Below are positions 1 to 7,597 of a DNA stretch of 52,530 bases, piece after piece. The stretch covers positions 1 through 52,530 of the forward strand of contig CAUGVQ010000002.1 in assembly GCA_959602875.1 (NCBI GenBank), read 5' to 3'. The translations under genes were made by a program, and so were the position numbers. Every line of letters begins with the position of its first letter. The first letter of the stretch is position 1. The notes under the pieces were generated by a model. The model did not search any database, was not told the DNA's origin, and saw only the letters and a list, made by a program, of their open reading frames with translations. Source of the stretch: an uncultured Collinsella sp. (GTDB lineage: Bacteria > Actinomycetota > Coriobacteriia > Coriobacteriales > Coriobacteriaceae).

Positions 1-8
1 CTTATCTA

Positions 9-692
9 CTAATACCTACCGTTCGCCGAAGGTGAGCGGTCCACGCCGGCGGTTTCCTCAACAATTTGCTCGCCCACTAACGTCCCGAAGGAGCGAGGAT
101 TCTGACGTACCTGCCACTCTTCGAGTGAGGAGAGATACGCCGCTCGATTTGCCACTTTGAGCGCGATGGGAGGATATCCTTCTTTCTCGAGCAGGTAGCT
201 CAAAAGGATGCGACCCGTGTGCCCATTGCCGTCGGCAAAGGGATGGATGTTCTCGAATAGAACGTGGAATGCAGCAGCTCGCAAAAACGGATGGTTTTGC
301 GATTGTGCAAAACCAAACACCAAATCACCCATAAGCAGACGGACCTGAGCTGCAGATACGGGAACGGTCTCAGATCCTTTTATATATACTGCTCCGCTAC
401 GATAGATATCGCGCACGCGCGGCTGGCAATCGAGCGCCGTGCGCTCGTGAACTTCCTTAATTAGCTCCTCAGAAAGCGGTGCGTCTCTACCAAGTCTGGT
501 CGATGCATACGCAACGCCGTCCGCAATCCCGCGCGCCGCAAAGATGTCAGATAGCCGCTTGTTGCAGGGGTCCGACGGCATAAACTCGCCTTCGATAACA
601 AGCGCGGTATCCACCAAAGACAGCGTGCTCCCCTCGGTAGCGGCGGAGTTATAGGTGAATCGAACGAGATACGCCTCTTCATAGCTTTTCAT
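9..692 (-). CDS. Fic family protein (class II-like), 5' part interrupted
   Basis: Fic proteins usually transfer AMP from ATP to target proteins. The catalytic motif HPFADGNGHTGR lies in the C-terminal half; the usual Arg after GNG is His here, a variant seen in the family. An S-x-x-x-E-G motif (SAATEG) near residue 17 matches the self-inhibitory helix of class II Fic proteins. This reading starts at an internal ATG with no clear ribosome binding site. The same frame continues upstream to a well-placed ATG at 821 but is broken by a TAG at 738-740, so the gene is either a recent nonsense mutant or re-starts internally. Family call is firm; activity is uncertain. Confidence 0.8.
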   Translation of the reverse strand: MKSYEEAYLVRFTYNSAATEGSTLSLVDTALVIEGEFMPSDPCNKRLSDIFAARGIADGVAYASTRLGRDAPLSEELIKEVHERTALDCQPRVRDIYRSGAVYIKGSETVPVSAAQVRLLMGDLVFGFAQSQNHPFLRAAAFHVLFENIHPFADGNGHTGRILLSYLLEKEGYPPIALKVANRAAYLSSLEEWQVRQNPRSFGTLVGEQIVEETAGVDRSPSANGRY

Positions 693-821
693 GGCGAGTG
701 TCTCGTCATCGGAGAGCGGGTATAGTCGCTGCAGCTTCTACGTTGCTTCATCAGCCTGCTCAAGCAGCCCTGCAAAAGGTGCCTCATCGAGATGAAACGC
801 TTGATAGATTGCCTCTCGCAT
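693..821 (-). pseudogene. 5' segment of the Fic gene, cut by an amber codon
   Basis: An ATG at 819-821 follows a strong ribosome binding site (GAGGAGGGG) with good spacing. It opens 27 codons in the same frame as the downstream Fic reading, then meets TAG at 738-740, after which the frame stays open into the Fic domain. The intact protein would be about 270 residues. The strong start site here and its absence at the internal ATG suggest this is the ancestral start. Confidence 0.65.
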
Positions 822-884
822 GACTCCCCTCCTCGAATGCACATCTCGCCAGTCACTTGCTTTGGCTCGTACCTATATATAGTT

Positions 885-899
885 CATCTTATCGAGATG
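885..899 (-). promoter_or_regulatory. Short inverted repeat upstream of the Fic gene
   Basis: CATCT and AGATG flank a 5-base spacer, next to an AT-rich stretch (TATATATAG) that could serve as a -10 region for the minus-strand Fic gene. No convincing -35 was found. It may be an operator; weak evidence. Confidence 0.2.
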
Positions 900-920
900 C
901 ATGACCGACGCTTAGCAAGA

Positions 921-942
921 AGAAGGGCGCCCGAAGGCGCCC
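921..942 (-). terminator. Rho-independent terminator of the infC-rpmI-rplT operon
   Basis: On the minus strand a 7-bp stem GGGCGCC/GGCGCCC with a four-base TTCG loop is followed by a moderately T-rich stretch (TTCTTCTT). It sits about 55 bases after the rplT stop codon and before the Fic gene. Confidence 0.75.
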
Positions 943-996
943 CGCTACTTGCTTATATATAAGCTTGCGTTCTCAGCAATTTGCGAAAACGTTGAC

Positions 997-1356
997 TTAC
1001 GCCTCGAGCGCCTTCTTGGCGATGGCGGCGAGCTCGTTGAAGCTCTCGATGTCCTCGTAGGCCATCTGGGCGAGCATCTTACGGTCGAGCTCGATGCCGG
1101 CGAGCTTGAGGCCGTGCATGAACTGGCTGTAGGAGATGTCGTTCAGACGCGCGGCAGCGTTGATACGCTGAATCCAGAGGCTGCGGATCTCGCGCTTCTT
1201 GTTGCGACGATCGCGGTACTGGTACTGGAGCGAGTGCTGGACCTGCTCCTTGGCGTGCTTGTAGGTACGCGAAGCGGCACCGTAGTAGCCCTTCGCCATC
1301 TTCATAACAGTGCGGTGGTGCTTACGGGCCATAACGCCGCGCTTGACTCGTGCCAT
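997..1356 (-). CDS. rplT: 50S ribosomal protein L20
   Basis: This 119-residue protein matches the usual size of L20 and begins MARVKRGVMARKHH, the strongly basic N-terminal tail that threads into 23S rRNA. L20 is an early assembly protein of the large subunit and, in Firmicutes, also represses its own operon. It is the last gene of infC-rpmI-rplT, 53 bases after rpmI, with AGGAG placed upstream of the ATG. The conserved C-terminal globular part (SYSQFMHGLKLAGIELDRK) is intact. Confidence 0.97.
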   Translation of the reverse strand: MARVKRGVMARKHHRTVMKMAKGYYGAASRTYKHAKEQVQHSLQYQYRDRRNKKREIRSLWIQRINAAARLNDISYSQFMHGLKLAGIELDRKMLAQMAYEDIESFNELAAIAKKALEA

Positions 1357-1409
1357 GTGAAATCACTCCTATATATAAACTCGGAATCTAAAACAGAGGG
1401 TGCGCGCGT

Positions 1410-1601
1410 TTAGGCGAGACGCGAGCTGACGACCTTGCGATCGGCGGCGGAGATGGTGGTCTCCTGGCGGAAGTTGCGCTTACGCTTGGTGGTCTTCTTG
1501 GTGAGGATGTGGCTCTTGAAGGCCTTGGCACGCATGATCTTGCCGGAACCGGTGACGCGGAAGCGCTTCTTGGTGCCGCTGTGGGACTTCATCTTAGGCA
1601 T
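1410..1601 (-). CDS. rpmI: 50S ribosomal protein L35
   Basis: A 63-residue very basic protein beginning MPKMKSHSGTKKRF, the diagnostic L35 start. It is a structural component of the large ribosomal subunit. It lies between infC and rplT in the classical order, 35 bases after the infC stop, with an AAGGAG ribosome binding site. Confidence 0.97.
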   Translation of the reverse strand: MPKMKSHSGTKKRFRVTGSGKIMRAKAFKSHILTKKTTKRKRNFRQETTISAADRKVVSSRLA

Positions 1602-1636
1602 GGGGTTTCTCCTTATCGCTTACAGGACTTGCTTAC

Positions 1637-2194
1637 TTATGCGTTGCTCTCGCCCTTGGCAGGCTTCTCGTCGAAGGCGCCCTTGATGGGTGCGAGCAGC
1701 ATGATCATGTTGCGACCCTCGAGCTTGGGCTGCGACTCAACCGTCGCGACGTCCTTGAGGTCGGCAGAGAGACGCTCGAGCACGTTCAAGCCCTGCTCGG
1801 GATGGGCCATCTCACGGCCGCGGAACATGATGGTTACCTTGACGCGTGCGCCCTTCTTGAGGAAGCGCAGCACATGGCCCTTCTTGGTCTCGTAATCGCC
1901 CACGTCGATCTTGGGACGGAACTTCATCTCCTTGACCTCGACGCGAGACTGGTTCTTACGAGCCTGCTTGGCCTTCATGGCCTGCTGGTACTTGAACTTA
2001 CCGTAGTCCATGACGCGGCAGACCGGGGGATCGGCGTTGGGCGCGATCTCGACGAGGTCGAGACCCTGCTCGTCAGCGACGCGCTGCGCATCGCGGATGC
2101 CGAAGAGACCGAGCTGCGAGCCGTCGACGCCGATCAGGCGGCAACGAGTTGCGGTGATCTCGTCGTTGATGCGCGTGTCATCGTGCTTAGCTAT
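1637..2194 (-). CDS. infC: Translation initiation factor IF-3, ATA start codon
   Basis: IF-3 binds the 30S subunit and enforces start-codon choice. The first ATG in frame (2011) would delete the whole N-terminal domain. Reading upstream in the same frame gives KHDDTRINDEITATRCRLIG and then GLDLVEIAPNADPPVCRVMDYGKFKY, the canonical IF-3 N-domain and linker, beginning at an ATA codon (2192-2194) seven bases after a perfect GGGAGGT. The product is 185 residues. IF-3 genes often use AUU, AUC or AUA, which IF-3 itself discriminates against, giving feedback control. The start is inferred from homology and ribosome binding site placement. Confidence 0.93.
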   Translation of the reverse strand: MAKHDDTRINDEITATRCRLIGVDGSQLGLFGIRDAQRVADEQGLDLVEIAPNADPPVCRVMDYGKFKYQQAMKAKQARKNQSRVEVKEMKFRPKIDVGDYETKKGHVLRFLKKGARVKVTIMFRGREMAHPEQGLNVLERLSADLKDVATVESQPKLEGRNMIMLLAPIKGAFDEKPAKGESNA

Positions 2195-2228
2195 TTTCGG
2201 TACCTCCCTCTTAAGAGATATGCAGACG

Positions 2229-2258
2229 AAAAAACCCGGAGGCCATGGGGCATCCGGG
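2229..2258 (-). terminator. Leader attenuator/terminator upstream of infC
   Basis: On the minus strand CCCGGA and TCCGGG form a stem around a 12-base loop, followed directly by six T. It ends about 35 bases before the infC start, so transcription would stop before the operon unless the hairpin is prevented. This resembles attenuation leaders of infC operons in other Gram-positive bacteria; the controlling ligand here is unknown. Confidence 0.65.
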
Positions 2259-2274
2259 CATCACGTGCTAACCT

Positions 2275-2304
2275 GCGCAGATACACGCCCAGGGCGTGCT
2301 GCGC
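2275..2304 (-). promoter_or_regulatory. Structured leader hairpin upstream of the infC attenuator
   Basis: GCGCAG/CTGCGC forms an outer stem and CACGCCC/GGGCGTG an inner stem with almost no loop. It lies just 5' of the attenuator in the minus-strand transcript. A further G/C-rich hairpin lies at about 2349-2370. Together they suggest a folded L20- or IF3-responsive leader; function inferred from position. Confidence 0.5.
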
Positions 2305-2402
2305 ATACATTGTGTGATAACCAGACAGCTACCCATATGGCGCCGCAAGGTGGGGGCCGTTTGCCCCACTTCGTCAGGCACCGCTTTCGCAGTGCGGGTT
2401 GA

Positions 2403-2411
2403 ATAGTAACA
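2403..2411 (-). promoter_or_regulatory. Predicted extended -10 promoter for infC-rpmI-rplT
   Basis: The minus strand reads TGTTACTAT, an extended -10 element (TG-n-TACTAT). No good -35 is present at 16-18 bases, as is common for extended -10 promoters. A start near 2396 would give a leader of about 200 bases containing the hairpins described. Confidence 0.4.
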
Positions 2412-2614
2412 CATCCATACGCGCTTCACGGCTTCACCATGAGACTTTCTCGAAACCGTTCACCGATATATGTCGACCGCGCCGCTGCTTAAATCGACCG
2501 CTCCCCGAACTTCACATACCGCTTGCCCGGGCCTCGTGACCTCCCCGATACAATACTGCCATTGTGCGCGCTGAGCCCCCGTAGCGTCGTTGCGCGCCGG
2601 AAAGGATGGCCACT

Positions 2615-3004
2615 ATGGGCCTTCGCTCAATGATTCGAACCCTTCTGGGACGCTCATCATCGTCCCGCGGGCGAGGCGGCAGGGCGGCACGCACCGTCGT
2701 CGAGGCGCCGCGCGAGCCCGAAATCGCGCCGGGCTACCCCGCGCGTGACTGGGAGGAGATTCCCGCGTACCTGCCCGTCGACCCCGCCGAGCACCGCGAG
2801 GCCGTCATCATCGCCACCGCCATCGCCGCGGCGGACAAGCCCGAGAGCTCCTTCTCGGTCAAGCGCGTTTCCATGGCAAATCCCGAGTATCGCCGCGTGG
2901 CGTGCATCGCCTGCGCACTCGGTGCGGGAGCCCTCCCCGAGAGCTCCTTTGTAGTCAAGCATGTATATCGTCAGAAGTCTTTGGAGGAGACCCATGCTGC
3001 GTAA
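2615..3004 (+). CDS. Decarboxylase-associated small protein with duplicated epsilon-type motif
   Basis: The protein has about 129 residues. After a basic N-terminus, two similar segments follow each other: VIIATAIAAADKPESSFSVKRV and VACIACALGAGALPESSFVVKHV. Motifs of this kind, ending in F-x-V-K-x-(I/V), are found in the small delta/epsilon-type subunits of sodium-pumping methylmalonyl-CoA and oxaloacetate decarboxylases. It opens the decarboxylase operon and overlaps the biotin-carrier gene by 11 bases. The ATG at 2615 is preferred because GGAAAGG lies 9 bases before it; an in-frame ATG at 2606 is too close to that site. Role in complex stability is inferred from the family. Confidence 0.7.
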   Translation: MGLRSMIRTLLGRSSSSRGRGGRAARTVVEAPREPEIAPGYPARDWEEIPAYLPVDPAEHREAVIIATAIAAADKPESSFSVKRVSMANPEYRRVACIACALGAGALPESSFVVKHVYRQKSLEETHAA

Positions 3005-3425
3005 GTTCAAGATCTCGATCGACGGCACCGCCTACCTCGTAGAGATGGAGGAGGTCGGCGCCACCGCCACGCCGGCAGACGCCGTCGCCCCCGCCGCCCC
3101 CGCCGCACCCGCTCTTGCCCCCGCGACCGCTGCCCCCGCGCCCGCCGCTGCGCCGGCTCCCGAGCCCGCCCCCGCTGCCGCGCCCGCCGCGAGCGCGTCG
3201 GTTCCCGCCGGTGCGCATACGCAGACCGCGCCCATGCCCGGCAAGATCGTCGACATCAAGGTCAACGTGGGCGACGCCGTCAAGGTCAACCAGCCCGTCC
3301 TCATCCTCGAAGCCATGAAGATGGAGTCCGAGATCGTGGCCGAGCAGGACGGTGTCATTGCCTCCATCAACGTTGCCAAGGGCGATATGGTCAACCCGGG
3401 CGATACGCTCTTCTCGCTCTCGTAG
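2994..3425 (+). CDS. Biotin carboxyl carrier protein of the decarboxylase
   Basis: A 143-residue protein: an N-terminal segment (MLRKFKISIDG), a long Ala/Pro-rich flexible linker (about residues 22-75), and a C-terminal biotinyl domain with EAMKME, whose Lys would carry biotin. It ferries the carboxyl group from the alpha subunit to the membrane beta subunit. GGAGGAG precedes the ATG. In many bacteria this domain is fused to OadA; here it is separate, as in methylmalonyl-CoA decarboxylases. Confidence 0.93.
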   Translation: MLRKFKISIDGTAYLVEMEEVGATATPADAVAPAAPAAPALAPATAAPAPAAAPAPEPAPAAAPAASASVPAGAHTQTAPMPGKIVDIKVNVGDAVKVNQPVLILEAMKMESEIVAEQDGVIASINVAKGDMVNPGDTLFSLS

Positions 3426-3533
3426 CATCCCGCGATCGTTGGCGATCACACCGCCGACAACCCGCAACTCTCAAGGATCCGGCCGCACGCCACGCGGCGG
3501 CGTCGCCGGACCTCGTAACGAAAGGTATCCATC

Positions 3534-4649
3534 GTGGAGATATTGATTGAAGGCGTGACTGCACTTGTTGCCGAGCCCGGCCGCATCGCGATGATGCTCA
3601 TCGGCGCTGTGCTCATGTACCTCGGCATTAAGAAAGAATATGAACCGACGCTGCTCGTGCCCATGGGCCTCGGTACGATCCTGGTGAACATCCCCGGTTC
3701 CGGCGTCCTTATGACCGGCGGCGAGCCCGGCCCGTTCCAGATCCTGTTCGATGCCGGCATCGAGACGGAGCTCTTCCCGCTTCTGCTCTTCATTGGCATC
3801 GGCGCCATGATCGACTTTGGCCCTCTGCTCTCCAACCCGTTCCTTCTGCTCTTTGGCGCGGCGGCGCAGTTTGGCATCTTCTTTGTCATCATCGTGGCGT
3901 CGCTGCTCGGCTTTGACATCAACGACGCCGCCTCCGCCGGCATCATCGCCGCGGCTGACGGCCCGACCTCGATCTTTGTGGCCAACTCGCTCGGATCCAA
4001 GTACATGGGTGCCATCATGGTCGCCGCGTACTCCTACATGGCGCTCGTGCCCATCATCCAACCCGTTGCGGTCAAGGCGGTCACCACCAAGAAAGAGCGC
4101 CGCATCCGCATGAACTACAACCCGCGCGCGGTCTCTAAGACGGCCAAGATCCTCTTCCCCGTCATCATCTGCATCATCGCCGGCCTCATCGCGCCCGACT
4201 CGCTGCCGCTCGTGGGCTTCCTCATGTTCGGCAACCTCCTGCGCGAGTGCGGCGTGCTCGACAACCTTTCGATGTCCGCGCAAAACGAGCTCGTCAACCT
4301 CATCTCGATTCTGCTCGGCCTCTGCGTCTCGGTGAAGATGGAGTACCACGACTTCCTCCAGGTCGACACCCTCATCATCATGGCGCTCGGCCTTCTGGGC
4401 TTTGTGATGGACTCCGTGGGCGGCGTGCTCTTTGCCAAGTTTTTGAACCTCTTCCGCAAGGAGAAGATCAACCCCATGATTGGCGCTGCGGGCATCTCGG
4501 CCTTCCCCATGAGCTCCCGCGTGATCCAGAAGCTCGCCACCGAGGAGGACCCGCAGAACTTCATCCTCATGCAGGCGGCGGGCGCCAACGTAGCCGGCCA
4601 GATCGCCTCGGTGGTCGCCGGCGGCCTCGTCCTCGGCCTCTTGCTCTAG
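3534..4649 (+). CDS. oadB: Sodium ion-translocating decarboxylase beta subunit
   Basis: This 371-residue polytopic membrane protein matches the beta subunit that decarboxylates carboxybiotin and exports sodium ions. Family segments include NIPGSGVLMTGGEPG, FIGIGAMIDFGPLL, AADGPTSIFVANSLG and the C-terminal ISAFPMSSRVIQKLA. About nine to eleven hydrophobic helices are visible. Start is GTG after AAAGG. Located between biotin carrier and the small membrane subunit. Beta subunits of oxaloacetate, methylmalonyl-CoA and glutaconyl-CoA decarboxylases are alike, so substrate is assigned from the alpha subunit. Confidence 0.93.
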   Translation: MEILIEGVTALVAEPGRIAMMLIGAVLMYLGIKKEYEPTLLVPMGLGTILVNIPGSGVLMTGGEPGPFQILFDAGIETELFPLLLFIGIGAMIDFGPLLSNPFLLLFGAAAQFGIFFVIIVASLLGFDINDAASAGIIAAADGPTSIFVANSLGSKYMGAIMVAAYSYMALVPIIQPVAVKAVTTKKERRIRMNYNPRAVSKTAKILFPVIICIIAGLIAPDSLPLVGFLMFGNLLRECGVLDNLSMSAQNELVNLISILLGLCVSVKMEYHDFLQVDTLIIMALGLLGFVMDSVGGVLFAKFLNLFRKEKINPMIGAAGISAFPMSSRVIQKLATEEDPQNFILMQAAGANVAGQIASVVAGGLVLGLLL

Positions 4650-4659
4650 AAGGGAGTGC

Positions 4660-4803
4660 ATGATGACGATCAATCTTGAGAACCTCGAGGTCGCCTTCCA
4701 GATCCTTGGACTGGGTTGGGGCGGTATCTTCCTGGTCATGCTCATCATCTACCTTGTCTCGCTCGTGCTCGGCCGCATCTTCCCGCCGAGCGAGGGTGAA
4801 TAG
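4660..4803 (+). CDS. Small single-span membrane subunit of the decarboxylase (gamma-like)
   Basis: A 47-residue protein beginning MMTINLENLEVAF with one hydrophobic helix (about residues 14-38) followed by a short charged tail. Size, single span and position between beta and alpha genes match OadG/MmdD-like anchor subunits, although it is shorter than typical OadG (about 80). GGGAG lies just upstream. It begins 11 bases after the beta stop. Function is inferred from context. Confidence 0.75.
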   Translation: MMTINLENLEVAFQILGLGWGGIFLVMLIIYLVSLVLGRIFPPSEGE

Positions 4804-4830
4804 CGCGCCATCTGAAAGGGGTGACACCAT

Positions 4831-6225
4831 ATGACCCGTAAGATCCGCTTCATGGAAACGATCCTGCGCGACGGCCAGCAGAGCCAGATCGCCACGCGCA
4901 TGCCCATCGAGGACATGCTGCCGGTGCTCGAGGACCTCGACTCCGCCGGGTTCTACGCGTTGGAGTGCTGGGGCGGCGCGACCTTTGACGCCTGCTTGCG
5001 CTACCTCAACGAGGACCCGTGGGAGCGTTTGCGCACCATCCGCAAGCATGTGAAGAACACCAAGCTCCAGATGCTGCTGCGCGGTCAGAACCTGCTCGGT
5101 TACCACAACTACCCGGATGACGTGGTGGCCGCCTTTGTGAAGAAGTCCGTGGAGAACGGCATCGATGTGCTGCGCATCTTCGATGCCCTCAACGACACAC
5201 GCAACCTCAAGACCTCCATTCGTGCCGCCAAGGAGGCGGGCGGAGAGGTGCAGGCCGCCATCTCCTACACCACGAGCGACGTGCACACGGTGCACTACTT
5301 CACCTCGCTTGCCATCGAGATGGAGCGCGCGGGCGCCGACTCGATCTGTATCAAGGACATGGCGGGCGTGCTCACGCCCGACGTTGCCACGGAGCTTGTG
5401 ACCGAAATCAAGAGCTCCTGCGATGTGCCGCTGCAGATCCACACGCACGGCACCGCCGGCATCGCCCAGATGACCTATCTGAAGGCCGTCGAGGCCGGCG
5501 CCGACATCATCGACACCTGTCTCTCCCCCTTCGCCGAGGGCACAAGCCAGCCGGCCACCGAGTCGATGGCCATCGCACTCGAGGCGCTTGGCTACAAGAC
5601 CGACCTCAACATCGAGACGCTCGAGCGCGTGGCGGAGCATTTTGCGCCGGTGCGCGACCGCTTCCTCGCCGAGGGCATCCTGAACCCCAAGGTGCTCTCC
5701 GTCGAGCCCAAGGCCCTTCTTTACAAGGTGCCCGGCGGCATGCTTTCGAACCTCATCAACCAGCTGCACGACCTCGGCCTCGACGACAAGTACGACGAGG
5801 TGCTCGCCGAGGTGCCGCGCGTGCGCGCCGAGCTTGGCTACCCGCCGCTCGTAACGCCGCTCTCCCAGATGGTCGGCACGCAGGCCCTCATGAACGTGGT
5901 CACCGGCGAGCGCTACAAGGTCGTCTCCAACGAGATCCGCGACTACGTGCGCGGCATGTACGGCCGCTCGCCCGTGAAGATCAGCCGCGAGGTGCGCCAG
6001 ATGATCATCGGCGACGAGGAGCCCATCACCTGCCGCCCCGCCGACCTGATCCTGCCCGAGATGGGAACGCTCCGCAAGGAGATTGCCTGCTACGCGCACT
6101 CAGAGGAAGACGTGCTCAGCTACGCGCTCTTCCCCAACGAGGCGCGCGATTTCCTGGGTCGCCGCGAGGACCCCTTCTATGACGTGCCCGTGCAGGAGGT
6201 CAACGTCTCCATCGACGTGGCGTAA
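4831..6225 (+). CDS. oadA: Oxaloacetate decarboxylase alpha subunit (carboxyltransferase)
   Basis: A 464-residue carboxyltransferase of the OadA/pyruvate carboxylase B family. The TIM-barrel metal site is complete: the Asp in LRDGQQS, the His pair in IHTHGTAG, and the Lys in ICIKDMAG that is carbamylated in this family. The C-terminal conserved PxxxSQMVGTQA segment (PLVTPLSQMVGTQA) and helical domain follow. No biotinyl domain is fused; the carrier is the separate upstream gene. It should transfer carboxylate from oxaloacetate to biotin, giving pyruvate, and is the last gene of the operon. A role as pyruvate carboxylase subunit B is less likely with the sodium pump adjacent. Confidence 0.93.
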   Translation: MTRKIRFMETILRDGQQSQIATRMPIEDMLPVLEDLDSAGFYALECWGGATFDACLRYLNEDPWERLRTIRKHVKNTKLQMLLRGQNLLGYHNYPDDVVAAFVKKSVENGIDVLRIFDALNDTRNLKTSIRAAKEAGGEVQAAISYTTSDVHTVHYFTSLAIEMERAGADSICIKDMAGVLTPDVATELVTEIKSSCDVPLQIHTHGTAGIAQMTYLKAVEAGADIIDTCLSPFAEGTSQPATESMAIALEALGYKTDLNIETLERVAEHFAPVRDRFLAEGILNPKVLSVEPKALLYKVPGGMLSNLINQLHDLGLDDKYDEVLAEVPRVRAELGYPPLVTPLSQMVGTQALMNVVTGERYKVVSNEIRDYVRGMYGRSPVKISREVRQMIIGDEEPITCRPADLILPEMGTLRKEIACYAHSEEDVLSYALFPNEARDFLGRREDPFYDVPVQEVNVSIDVA

Positions 6226-6282
6226 GGGGCTCCGACCCATTCGGCAAGCCAATTCACCCGTTCTGCTTTAGGAACGATTGCC

Positions 6283-6316
6283 AAGAAGCGCTCGGAAACG
6301 GGCGCTTCTTTGTGTT
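6283..6316 (+). terminator. Terminator of the decarboxylase operon
   Basis: A perfect 9-bp stem AAGAAGCGC/GCGCTTCTT with a 10-base loop, followed by TGTGTTT, lies 57 bases after the oadA stop. Confidence 0.75.
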
Positions 6317-6417
6317 TGCCTGGCATGGCGCGGTGTGGAGACCATCCTAAAGCGCCATCCAAAACCTTCAATGCGCCCAGCGTCGGGCTGTGCTTTATCT
6401 CACTTCTCCATAAAATG

Positions 6418-6544
6418 CGCGATGTAAGTGGGCTTCCGACAACGTGGCCTGAGCACCTTGTGACGGGAATCGATGTACCAGCGGATTTTCTTTCGCAAAG
6501 CCCGTGTCCGACAGGCTGGGTTCAGAAGGCCCACTTACATCGCG
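6418..6544. repeat. Palindromic intergenic element, family C, copy 1
   Basis: A 16-base perfect inverted repeat (CGCGATGTAAGTGGGC and its complement) closes a 127-base element; the pairing continues inward with a bulge. No coding sequence is apparent inside. Its minus-strand start resembles the sequence at the right end of the window, where GTAAGTGGGCCT and ACCCAGC recur in the same order and CATCGAT follows at a similar distance. Confidence 0.65.
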
Positions 6545-6593
6545 TAGTTTTCTGTCTCCTGGCCTCGGCAATCGTGGGCTGGTGTCCAAGCCC

Positions 6594-6736
6594 AAGTCGT
6601 TTATGAGCGTATTTCTCTTACGGGACAGCGCACACCGCTGGATTTTGCTTCCCCTGCCGGTGCTTTCCGCAGGAAAGCGCTTTACTTTACTAAAGTGTCG
6701 ATTTGATCTTCGCGCTTTTACGCTCATGAACGACTT
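6594..6736. repeat. Palindromic intergenic element, family A/B, copy 1
   Basis: Ends are an 18-base inverted repeat (17 of 18 match) built on AAGTCG-TTTATGAGCGTA. The same terminal sequence occurs at 37835-37993. The interior differs from that copy and has no gene. Found between convergent genes. Confidence 0.7.
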
Positions 6737-6786
6737 GAGCTGATAGCCACAACGCACCTTACTGTGCTGCGGCGCAAATAAGCGCA

Positions 6787-7533
6787 TTACAGCGTGGCAA
6801 CAAACTCCTGCACGGCTGCAACCGCTTGATCGAGGTGCGCATGATAGCAATGGTCGTCCTCCGGGATCACCACGAGACGCGCGTTGCGATAGCGCTCAAC
6901 CGCCGCCTCCGAGTCGCTCAGGGGCACGCCCTCGTCAGCGCTGCCGTGCACGATAAGAACGGGGCCGGGATAGCGGTCGATCTCGTCCTCCACGTGGATG
7001 GTCTGCGCCACGCGGGCGTAGTTGCCGGAGAGCGGTCGCTCCCCCATCCCAATCGTGGCGGGGATGTGCACCGGGTCGAAGGGGCAGCCCAAAAGAATGC
7101 CCTGGCGAGCCGCGTCGGGGATGAGAATCGCAGGGGAAAGCGGCATCAGCGCCGCCACGTCATCGGGGCACATGCCCGCAAGCAGCATGGAAAGCAAGCC
7201 ACCCTGCGAGTGGCCGACGAGATAGAGCGCATCGACAAAGTCGAGCCCACGGGCGTATTCGATGACCGCAAGGCCCTGGGTCACCCATTTGTAGAGCGTA
7301 TGGTCCGCGAATGCACCGTCGCTCTTGCCGTGTCCATAGAGGTCCACGCGCAGCGTGGAAACGCCTTCGGCGCGCAGACCCTCCGCCACGGCGAGGATAT
7401 GGCGCTCCTCCATATGGCCGGTGAAGCCGTGAAAGACGATGGCAAGCGGGCCGCGCTCCGCGCCCTCGGGGCGGTCGAGCTTGGCATGCACACGCTTGCC
7501 GTCGACGTCGATATAGAACTCCTCGCAGGCCAT
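6787..7533 (-). CDS. Alpha/beta hydrolase, cinnamoyl/feruloyl esterase-like
   Basis: A 248-residue serine hydrolase of the alpha/beta fold. The oxyanion HGFTG, the nucleophile elbow GHSQGG and a C-terminal His (EDDHCYH) are visible; the acid is probably the Asp in HGSADEGVP. The order of segments (HGFTGHMEERH, RVDLYGHGKSDG, GHSQGG, PVLIVHGSADEGVP) matches bacterial cinnamoyl esterases, which free hydroxycinnamic acids from plant esters; no signal peptide, so it is cytoplasmic. It lies 64 bases after dnaE on the same strand. Substrate is uncertain. Confidence 0.8.
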   Translation of the reverse strand: MACEEFYIDVDGKRVHAKLDRPEGAERGPLAIVFHGFTGHMEERHILAVAEGLRAEGVSTLRVDLYGHGKSDGAFADHTLYKWVTQGLAVIEYARGLDFVDALYLVGHSQGGLLSMLLAGMCPDDVAALMPLSPAILIPDAARQGILLGCPFDPVHIPATIGMGERPLSGNYARVAQTIHVEDEIDRYPGPVLIVHGSADEGVPLSDSEAAVERYRNARLVVIPEDDHCYHAHLDQAVAAVQEFVATL

Positions 7534-7597
7534 AGGACATCCTTTCTCGCTACGACAGGACAGGTTTCGCAGAGTTAAGCGCCGGCAGGTGATGCGC

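Noticed and set aside
2523..2554. TTGCCC and TACAAT as promoter of the decarboxylase operon
   Set aside because: The spacing of 20 bases is too long and the -35 is poor; the true promoter could not be fixed.
6395..6850. Open frames in the oadA-hydrolase gap on both strands
   Set aside because: They run through two palindromic repeats, have no ribosome binding sites and no recognisable protein features.
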